A DNA stretch of 36,716 nt, from positions 1 through 36,716 of the forward strand of contig JAITGC010000030.1 in the NCBI GenBank assembly GCA_031280915.1, read 5' to 3'. This DNA is from Desulfovibrio sp. (GTDB lineage Bacteria > Desulfobacterota > Desulfovibrionia > Desulfovibrionales > Desulfovibrionaceae). Positions within the stretch are counted from its first letter, which is position 1. Every line of letters begins with the position of its first letter. Shown in pieces: positions 31,352 to 36,716 of the stretch. The notes under the pieces are model-generated. The model did not search any database. It worked only from the letters and a program-made list of their open reading frames with translations, and was not told the origin of the DNA. Position numbers and translations under genes: made by a program.

Positions 31352-32083
31352 TCAGCGCTCCACAGCGAAAATATTGCGATAAACGACGCCGCCGTCCTCC
31401 TTGCGAACTTCAAGAACAACCTGGGAGTTGATCAGGTTCAGGTGTGAGGACAGCCTGGTGAGCATGACAGTGCGTTTGAATCTGCTGATGCGAAAGTCGC
31501 CGACATTGCTGGGAGTGAAAACAAGTTCCTGTCTCGCTCCATCAGCCGTCAGCAGCGCCGCGGAGACGTGTCCAGCCGCGATTTTCTGGTTGTCCGTATT
31601 GTGTAGATCAAGGGCGATGCGCAGTCTGTTTTGGTGCAGGACGCGGGCCTGAACGTTGTCCATCTTGATATAGTCTGTGTTGACGGTGGGGAATACGTCC
31701 TGCGGAACGGAATTCGACACCTGCGGAACCTGGGAATCATCGCCGTTTGAGAACTTTTCCCGCATGTCGGGGAGGGGCGCCGGCTCTGCCGCGGCAGATG
31801 CGGCAAGCCTTCGTAAAAGAACCTCCCTGCCGGGAACGGCGTGTTCATCGAGCAACTCTTCTATGTTTTCAAGACGTTCGGCAATGCTTTGCGCCTTTTG
31901 AAAATCGTCCTCAAAGCGCAGTACGTTTTCACGCAACAGATTGTTTTCCTGCCAGGTGCGCCAAGAGAACCAGCCGAATCCACAAATGAGCAGAGGCATA
32001 CAGATGATGCCGCAGAGCAGGGTGTAGAAAAAGCCCGTCCGTATATGAAAGGAATGCCGCATGCCGCTGTCGCGCATCAGCAT
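31352..32083 (-). CDS. Membrane-anchored periplasmic protein of unknown function
   Basis: The protein has one N-terminal membrane segment (TGFFYTLLCGIICMPLLICG), a short coiled coil (ENNLLRENVLRFEDDFQKAQ then SIAERLENIEELLDE), an Ala/Pro linker and a C-terminal beta-rich domain with RLRIALDLHNTDNQKIAAGH and FRTVMLTRLS-like strands (RFKRTVMLTRLSSHLNLINS). It looks like a single-span anchor displaying a sandwich-fold domain. Start choice is uncertain: TTG at 32110 overlaps the upstream stop as TTGA, while ATG codons occur at 32083, 32077 and 32062; none has a clear Shine-Dalgarno sequence. It lies between the L,D-transpeptidase-fold gene and selB and may assist the former in the envelope. Confidence 0.75.
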   Translation of the reverse strand: MLMRDSGMRHSFHIRTGFFYTLLCGIICMPLLICGFGWFSWRTWQENNLLRENVLRFEDDFQKAQSIAERLENIEELLDEHAVPGREVLLRRLAASAAAEPAPLPDMREKFSNGDDSQVPQVSNSVPQDVFPTVNTDYIKMDNVQARVLHQNRLRIALDLHNTDNQKIAAGHVSAALLTADGARQELVFTPSNVGDFRISRFKRTVMLTRLSSHLNLINSQVVLEVRKEDGGVVYRNIFAVER

Positions 32084-32106
32084 TATGCAGAAGCGTTCTT
32101 TGTATT

Positions 32107-33951
32107 TCAATGGGAATTCGTTTGGTTTGCCTGTCGTTCTCCGTCGGGGCCGGCCTGTGAATCAGGCGGCAGGGGGAGCCAGTTTTCACGATGGATTTTC
32201 CACCCTTGAGCGCTTGCGCACATCTGAAGCACTTTTGTTCCCCTGTCGCTATGCCCGGAACTGTCCGTATAAATCTGATGCATGTCCGCCACGACGCAGA
32301 CGTTATCGGCAACGTTCCGGTTTTTCGGACGGCTGGGGCTCTTTTCGTCAAGGGCAATCCTTATGCCCGAAAACTGCACCAGGACAGGCTGTGTCCGCGC
32401 CCAGAGAGACTCTTTCTGGCGGGATATGTTTTTTGCCCCCCGGCGGCCCTGCTGGACAGCCCTGTCGTCGTAATGCCGGATGTAATCATCCAGGCGGCCG
32501 GATTCCCAAGCCTGTCGCCAGTTCTCCAGCATGTCGCCGATATCGGCGCTGGCAGCGCTCAGATATTCGACAGTCTGATCCTCTTCCGGAGAACCCTGTC
32601 GCTGACTCCGCGTTGCCGCATCAGGAGAGTCGGCCGCCGTGTTCTGTATCACGTCCCGCGTTACAGGTTTGTCTGCTCCGGCGTCGTTGGCGTTATCGTT
32701 GGTCTTTGCGGATTTTGTTTCGGTGTCCGGCGCGTCGCGTTTTCCCCAGAGTATAACGGCGGGCGGCTGGGCGGGCGCGGGAGAAGGCGTCAAGCTTGTC
32801 GCCGCCAGCAGGCGATTATTTTCGTCTACATCCGTTTTTTGCGGAGGCGGAGTTTTTGCGGGCGTTTCCGAGGGGGCTTCAGGCATGTTTAAAGGCGGCG
32901 GTACGGGCATCTCGGAAGATGCGTCCGTGGCTGCATTGGCCATTTCCACCACGAGCCGGCCTTTCTGGAAATCGGCGCGCATGCCTGTGTCTCTTGGTAT
33001 CCACTCCATACCCACGATGCGAAAAGCGTTGTTTTCGCCTTTTTGCCAGTAAAGGCGGCGAATGCCTTCTGTGGAGAGATTGGAAGCCGTATAAAACTGT
33101 TCCGCCCAGGTCACCCAGTAGCCCGGCCCCTCAAGAACGTGTATCTCGCGGTTGTAAATTTTTATAAATTTCAGGGTGCTGAAAAGGCGCTCCTTGTTGA
33201 GACGGAAAGCGGCAAAGTCTTCTGGCATGGACTTTGAATAAGCTTCAGCATCATAGAAATCGAATAATTTGCGCGAGCGGGCGGCCCAGGCGTTGCTCCA
33301 TTGCGCCATTAGGCGGCGCAACTGCCGCGCCGCGCCGTCGTCCTGCTCGGGGATGCGTTTTTCGTCCAACTGTTCCGCCAGAATCACCGCAGTACCGGGC
33401 GTCAGGCTGGGGCCTACTTCAGCGATGTCTTCAAGGCTGATGGCGATGCAGCCGCGCGTATCGCGCGGCGCAATGCCGAAGCCCTTGCTGTGGATCCATA
33501 TTCCGTGGCCGGTTTTGCTGCGGAGGCGGTCAACGGGGTTGGGGTAATTCAGTGTATAGGCAATGCCGCCATATTCCTTGAAATCCAGGCCCGAGGCAAT
33601 TTTGTATTCCACAAAATAAATGCCTTCCGGCGTACGCAGGTCGTTGAGTTTCTGCTTGTCGCCGGTCTGTTGGCCTGTGGTGCAGGGATACGTGTATTTG
33701 AGTTTGAGAGGACTCTTTTTTTCAAAAAAATGGAATGACTGCCTGGCCTTGTCAACAGCCACAAAGTGGGAGGGCAAAGCCGCGTCGCGGATGGAGGCCA
33801 GCCAGTTGTCAGCCAGGGCGGCGTCAACGGCGACCAGGGAAAAAAGGCAAAAGACCGCAATAAACAAAGCCGTTACCTTTGGCGGCAGGAATGCGCAAAA
33901 GGAAAACGGGCCACCAGGGCGGACAGTGTGAAAGCGGTCCGCGCGGGGCAC
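32107..33951 (-). CDS. L,D-transpeptidase/carboxypeptidase-fold (YkuD) protein with two NTF2-like domains
   Basis: The 614-residue exported protein has a hydrophobic signal (KVTALFIAVFCLFSLVAVDA). A YkuD catalytic domain follows (about 62-190), with GHGIWIHSKGFG and the catalytic Cys168 in RDTRGCIAIS. An NTF2-like domain (about 210-320, LMAQWSNAWAARS to MEWIP), a Pro/Ala-rich linker (about 348-470) and a second NTF2-like domain (about 471-592, MLENWRQAWESGRLDDYIRH to HRENWLPL) complete it. YkuD plus NTF2 is the layout of Csd6 and Pgp2, L,D-carboxypeptidases that trim peptidoglycan and set helical cell shape in Helicobacter and Campylobacter; a similar role here is inference. The GTG at 33951 follows GAGGCG just after the pyrE stop; the upstream ORF start at 34107 overlaps pyrE and is unlikely. 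Confidence 0.85.
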   Translation of the reverse strand: MPRADRFHTVRPGGPFSFCAFLPPKVTALFIAVFCLFSLVAVDAALADNWLASIRDAALPSHFVAVDKARQSFHFFEKKSPLKLKYTYPCTTGQQTGDKQKLNDLRTPEGIYFVEYKIASGLDFKEYGGIAYTLNYPNPVDRLRSKTGHGIWIHSKGFGIAPRDTRGCIAISLEDIAEVGPSLTPGTAVILAEQLDEKRIPEQDDGAARQLRRLMAQWSNAWAARSRKLFDFYDAEAYSKSMPEDFAAFRLNKERLFSTLKFIKIYNREIHVLEGPGYWVTWAEQFYTASNLSTEGIRRLYWQKGENNAFRIVGMEWIPRDTGMRADFQKGRLVVEMANAATDASSEMPVPPPLNMPEAPSETPAKTPPPQKTDVDENNRLLAATSLTPSPAPAQPPAVILWGKRDAPDTETKSAKTNDNANDAGADKPVTRDVIQNTAADSPDAATRSQRQGSPEEDQTVEYLSAASADIGDMLENWRQAWESGRLDDYIRHYDDRAVQQGRRGAKNISRQKESLWARTQPVLVQFSGIRIALDEKSPSRPKNRNVADNVCVVADMHQIYTDSSGHSDRGTKVLQMCASAQGWKIHRENWLPLPPDSQAGPDGERQANQTNSH

Positions 33952-33958
33952 ATCCGCC

Positions 33959-34516
33959 TCAGTGCGCCAATGCAAGCAGCTCTCGGCGCGTGAAGAGTGC
34001 AGACAGGTCGCAGCCTGCCGCTTCAAGGGCTTCACGTCCTCCCTCCTCTCTGTCAAGCACGGCGCAGGCGGCCACAATATTGAGACCCGCCGAACGCACC
34101 CGTTCACAGGCTTTCAGCAATGAACTTCCGGTGGTGACGACATCTTCCAGCATGACCACCGAATCGCCCCGGCCGAAGTTGCCCAGTCCCTCGACAAATT
34201 GATCCGTTCCATGTCCCTTGGCTTCTTTACGCACCAGAAGGCCGTGGAGAGGACGCCCAAGTTCGACGGAAGTCACAGTAACGGCGGAAACCAGAGGATC
34301 AGCCCCCATGGTCATGCCGCCCACGCCCCTGATGTCGAAATTTTTGAGAAAATCGTTGAACAACAGACCAATAAGCCGGGAACCTTCCGCATGCAACGCG
34401 ACGACCCGGCAGTCAAAATAATAATCACTCTGGCGGCCGGAAGCCAGCACAAAATCCCCCTCACGGTAGGATTTTTCCAGCAGCAGCTTTGCCAGGCGGC
34501 GTTTGTTGTCAATCAT
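33959..34516 (-). CDS. pyrE: Orotate phosphoribosyltransferase
   Basis: PyrE joins orotate to PRPP to form OMP in pyrimidine synthesis. The 185-residue protein has FVLASGRQSDYYFDCR near the N-terminus, the flexible-loop lysines in LLVRKEAKGHGTDQFVEG (93-110) and the PRPP-binding loop VVMLEDVVTTGSS (120-132), followed by a typical VLDREEGG. It lies 32 bases downstream of purB and is followed after seven bases by the L,D-transpeptidase-fold gene. Confidence 0.96.
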   Translation of the reverse strand: MIDNKRRLAKLLLEKSYREGDFVLASGRQSDYYFDCRVVALHAEGSRLIGLLFNDFLKNFDIRGVGGMTMGADPLVSAVTVTSVELGRPLHGLLVRKEAKGHGTDQFVEGLGNFGRGDSVVMLEDVVTTGSSLLKACERVRSAGLNIVAACAVLDREEGGREALEAAGCDLSALFTRRELLALAH

Positions 34517-34548
34517 GGCGTGAACAGCGGTGTTTGTGGTTAAGGTTG

Positions 34549-35853
34549 TTAAGGTTGGAGCGGCACGAACACGCGGGTGAAAATAACATCTTCATACTGG
34601 AGATAATACGCCGTGTCGAACAAATCCGCAAGAGCCGCATCAGGGATAACGGCGCGGATATCGTCATCCGCCTTGGCCAATTCCGGAAAAGATCGCCGCG
34701 CCTCCCAACTCTGCATGGCCAGACGCTGCACAATTTCATAGGCTTTTTGCCGGGGCAGGCCGGCGTCCACAACGGCTGTGAGCAGGCGTTGGGAAAAGTG
34801 GAGGCCGAAAGATTTTTCCATATTCTCACGCATGCGTTGCGGGTTGACCACAAGACCGCGCAGAAGGCCGGCAAGGCGCGTGAGCGCGTAGTCGGCAAGG
34901 ATGGTGGAGTCCGGCATAATGATCCGTTCCACGGAGGAATGGCTGATATCGCGTTCATGCCAGAGCGACTGATTTTCCATGGCGGCCAGGGCATTGGAGC
35001 GGATGAGGCGGGAAAGGCCGCACATGTTTTCGGCGGAAATGGGATTCTTTTTATGGGGCATGGCGGAAGAGCCTTTTTGCCCTTTGGAGAAGCCCTCTTC
35101 GACTTCCAGAACTTCCGTGCGCTGCAAATGACGCAATTCGGTGCACAGGCGTTCAACCCCTCCGGCCATGACGGCCAGGGCTGAAAAGAACTGCGCATAG
35201 CGGTCACGCTGTACGATTTGGGTGGAATGCTCGTCCGCTCTGAGATTCAGGCGCGCAAGGGCCTTTGCCTCAAGTTCCGGCGAAAGAAAGGCATAGGTTC
35301 CGACCGCGCCGGAAATTTTGCCCACGCGTATATTCTCCGTCGCGTCGGCGATACGGGCGGCATGGCGGGCAAATTCGGCGTAAAAACCGGCGATTTTCAA
35401 GCCAAAGGTAGTGGGTTCGGCGTGTATGCCGTGGGTGCGGCCCATGCAGAGTACGCCTTTGTGGCGCGTGCCCAGTGTTTTCAAGTCGGCCAACAGCGTA
35501 CGGAGATCCTTGAGGATCAGTCCTCCGGCCTGTTGCAACAGAAGGGCATTGGCCGTATCCACAATATCCGAGGACGTGCAGCCGAGATGAATATAACGCG
35601 CCTCTGGCCCAACTTTTTCTTCCAGTGAGGTGAGAAAGGCTATGACATCGTGCCGCGTGATTTCTTCAATTTCCAGAATACGGGCAACATCAATGCTGGC
35701 GCGGGCGCGTATGACATTCATCGCCTCTTCGGGAATGCGCCCCATATCCCGCCAGGCTTCGCAAACGGCAAGCTCCACGGCCAGCCAGGCGCGGTAGCGG
35801 TTTTCCAGGGTCCATATGCGGCCCATTTCAGCCCGTGTGTAGCGTTCGATCAT
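34549..35853 (-). CDS. purB: Adenylosuccinate lyase
   Basis: PurB removes fumarate from SAICAR and from adenylosuccinate in purine synthesis. The 434-residue protein begins MIERYTRAEMGRIW as in other PurB proteins. It shows LGCTSSDIVDTANALLL, the catalytic-His region GRTHGIHAEPTTFG (His141, His144), VGKISGAVG and the family signature GSSAMPHKKNP (261-271), whose flexible loop holds the catalytic serine. The ATG at 35853, with AAGG a few bases upstream, fits the family better than 35871. With pyrE it forms a nucleotide-synthesis pair. Confidence 0.96.
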   Translation of the reverse strand: MIERYTRAEMGRIWTLENRYRAWLAVELAVCEAWRDMGRIPEEAMNVIRARASIDVARILEIEEITRHDVIAFLTSLEEKVGPEARYIHLGCTSSDIVDTANALLLQQAGGLILKDLRTLLADLKTLGTRHKGVLCMGRTHGIHAEPTTFGLKIAGFYAEFARHAARIADATENIRVGKISGAVGTYAFLSPELEAKALARLNLRADEHSTQIVQRDRYAQFFSALAVMAGGVERLCTELRHLQRTEVLEVEEGFSKGQKGSSAMPHKKNPISAENMCGLSRLIRSNALAAMENQSLWHERDISHSSVERIIMPDSTILADYALTRLAGLLRGLVVNPQRMRENMEKSFGLHFSQRLLTAVVDAGLPRQKAYEIVQRLAMQSWEARRSFPELAKADDDIRAVIPDAALADLFDTAYYLQYEDVIFTRVFVPLQP

Positions 35854-35964
35854 CTCCAGCCTTGTTCGCATCCACGATAATGAGTCTGTGAATCCGCTTT
35901 TGGCCCCGCTATTGCCGGCGCGGCGGTAAGGTTATCCGACGGTGGTTTGCCAAGGGATGCGTCG

Positions 35965-36336
35965 TTATGGAGCGGCCGCGTTTTGCCGGGCTGCGGCGGG
36001 CTTCGGGGGTATTTTGGCCTTCTCCGCCTTTCCGCTTTCCTTGGTTTTGTCGGAAACCGCAACGGACGGTTTTTGCGCAACGGCGGCGTCGGTCTTGCCG
36101 GCATCTTTGTTTTCAGCGCTCGGAGCTTCCCCGCAGTTTTCCTTTACGCCCTTGCGGTAGCCATAGTCGCTGACATACCAGCCATCACCCTTGAGGACAA
36201 AGGATGTCTGCGATATGACCCTGGACGCGGAAGCGGCGCAACGCGGGCAGGGTTCCTCCATATCGTCGTTGGCGGATGCCGTCCATTCCTCAAAAATTTT
36301 GTTGCACTTGGGGCAAAGATATTCGTAGATAGGCAT
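35965..36336 (-). CDS. FmdB family zinc-ribbon protein
   Basis: The 123-residue protein starts MPIYEYLCPKCNKIFEEW and has a second pair CPRC about 20 residues later, the Cys4 zinc ribbon of the FmdB/CxxC regulatory family (about residues 1-45). A short SQTSFVLKGDGWYVSDYGY stretch follows, as in other deltaproteobacterial members. The C-terminal third is a low-complexity Ala/Lys/Pro tail. Regulatory roles have been proposed for FmdB in methylotrophs but the function is not established. ATG 36336 is the family start, with GGAG upstream. It sits between the 36-aa gene and purB. Confidence 0.88.
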   Translation of the reverse strand: MPIYEYLCPKCNKIFEEWTASANDDMEEPCPRCAASASRVISQTSFVLKGDGWYVSDYGYRKGVKENCGEAPSAENKDAGKTDAAVAQKPSVAVSDKTKESGKAEKAKIPPKPAAARQNAAAP

Positions 36337-36370
36337 GCCTGAAACTCCAAAAAGCAATCCTTTTCAAATT

Positions 36371-36481
36371 TTAATCCTTTCCGGCTTTTTTCGCCTCCCG
36401 CGCGCGTTGCTTCAGGCGTTCCTGGCGGCGATGGCGTCGGCGGTCAAGCTCTTTTTTGCGTTCAACTTTTTTATGGGCCAT
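36371..36481 (-). CDS. 36-residue highly basic small protein
   Basis: The reading frame runs from ATG at 36481 to TAA at 36371-36373. The product starts MAHKKVERKKELDRRRHRRQ and ends AREAKKAGKD; about half its residues are Lys or Arg and it should be one long helix. GGAGG lies seven to eight bases upstream, an excellent ribosome-binding site. It precedes the FmdB gene by 34 bases and appears to lead the minus-strand run to selB. Similar tiny basic proteins next to FmdB genes occur in deltaproteobacteria as far as I recall. Nucleic-acid or ribosome binding is a guess from charge. Confidence 0.75.
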   Translation of the reverse strand: MAHKKVERKKELDRRRHRRQERLKQRAREAKKAGKD

Positions 36482-36598
36482 GATGTGTCCTCCTGAAAAC
36501 ATTCAAAAAATTAAACTAATTACATAGATATACCAGAAAAACAGCGACAATTGTATACAGCTTTGAGAAAAAAGTCCAGTGGCGATTGAGGCTTACCG

Positions 36599-36692
36599 AG
36601 GGCAGACGCATCTTATTGCGTCTGCCCTGCGGCGATGCGAAAGCATCGCCCGAAGCCGTAGGCTTCGTAAGGAGCAAAGCGGCTTTGCCGCT
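36599..36692. repeat. Array of four tandem hairpins at the window end
   Basis: Four stems follow one another within 94 bases: 36599-36610/36617-36628 (12 bp), GGCGATGC-GAAA-GCATCGCC (36631-36650), CGAAGCC-GTA-GGCTTCG (36651-36667) and AGCGGC-TTT-GCCGCT (36678-36692). The stretch 36482-36598 before it is AT-rich and probably holds the promoter of the 36-aa gene (for example TGGTATAT on the minus strand near 36530). The array has no T-runs and no coding potential I trust. Confidence 0.7.
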
Positions 36693-36716
36693 GCCGCGAA
36701 TCTGGAAACATAACGC

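Noticed and set aside
33952-34107. N-terminal extension of the L,D-transpeptidase-fold gene to 34107
   Set aside because: It would overlap the end of pyrE by about 150 bases and put the signal peptide deep inside the protein; GTG 33951 with GAGGCG is a better start.
1-36716. tRNA, rRNA, riboswitch or transposase genes
   Set aside because: I looked for characteristic stems, conserved cores and transposase motifs by eye and saw none; a covariance-model scan would be needed to exclude small RNAs.

Overview
The window looks like a chromosomal segment of a Gram-negative, probably anaerobic deltaproteobacterium, most likely of the Desulfovibrio group. This is inferred from the gene set: a SelB selenocysteine elongation factor, a CoA-disulfide-reductase-like flavoprotein fused to rhodanese, a TAXI solute receptor, MoaA, heptosyltransferase-type LPS enzymes, CheV and an FmdB-type zinc ribbon. 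Overall composition is GC-rich with AT-rich patches. No rRNA, tRNA, CRISPR array or transposase gene was recognised.

Left end (1-6010), the accessory part. A large secreted adhesin-like protein runs in from outside the window and ends at 3837 with two related type I secretion target modules. Behind it is a dense array of GC-rich hairpins. The last ~290 coding bases plus the hairpin array occur again at 4809-5333. Between the two copies sits a divergently oriented RelE/HigB-type toxin-antitoxin pair, and directly after the second copy lies a HicAB pair. Both toxin-antitoxin operons have near-consensus promoters that place the predicted transcript start at or next to the toxin start codon.

Middle (6116-29077), mostly housekeeping genes. 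A tightly packed plus-strand cluster holds metF, larC, a small lipoprotein, coaBC, an unknown protein and a HEAT-like protein. A minus-strand pair, TAXI receptor plus hybrid histidine kinase, follows; no TRAP permease is present, which suggests a sensing pair. Next come moaA (minus), two small unknown proteins, then a plus-strand cluster of a small protein, miaB and a bifunctional-nuclease-domain protein. A minus-strand greA / AI-2E-type permease / dacA-like operon follows, then a YbhN-type membrane protein, two divergent glycosyltransferases, cheV and the CoA-disulfide-reductase/rhodanese fusion.

Right end (29412-36481), one long minus-strand run, read right to left: a 36-aa basic protein, an FmdB zinc ribbon, purB, pyrE, an L,D-transpeptidase-fold protein with two NTF2-like domains (Csd6/Pgp2-like layout), an unknown membrane-anchored protein and selB.

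Intergenic DNA is unusually rich in structure. A dispersed palindrome family with the core TTTCAAAGTGAAA or close variants recurs in at least four gaps and in one case supplies the stop codon of a gene. Several gaps hold tandem GC-rich hairpins (3854-4013, 5115-5290, 19760-19855, 23450-23671, 36599-36692). The strongest leads for new biology are the duplicated adhesin tail around a toxin-antitoxin module, the TAXI-kinase pair, the two-NTF2 L,D-transpeptidase-fold protein and the perfect 15-bp-arm palindrome at 17134-17167.
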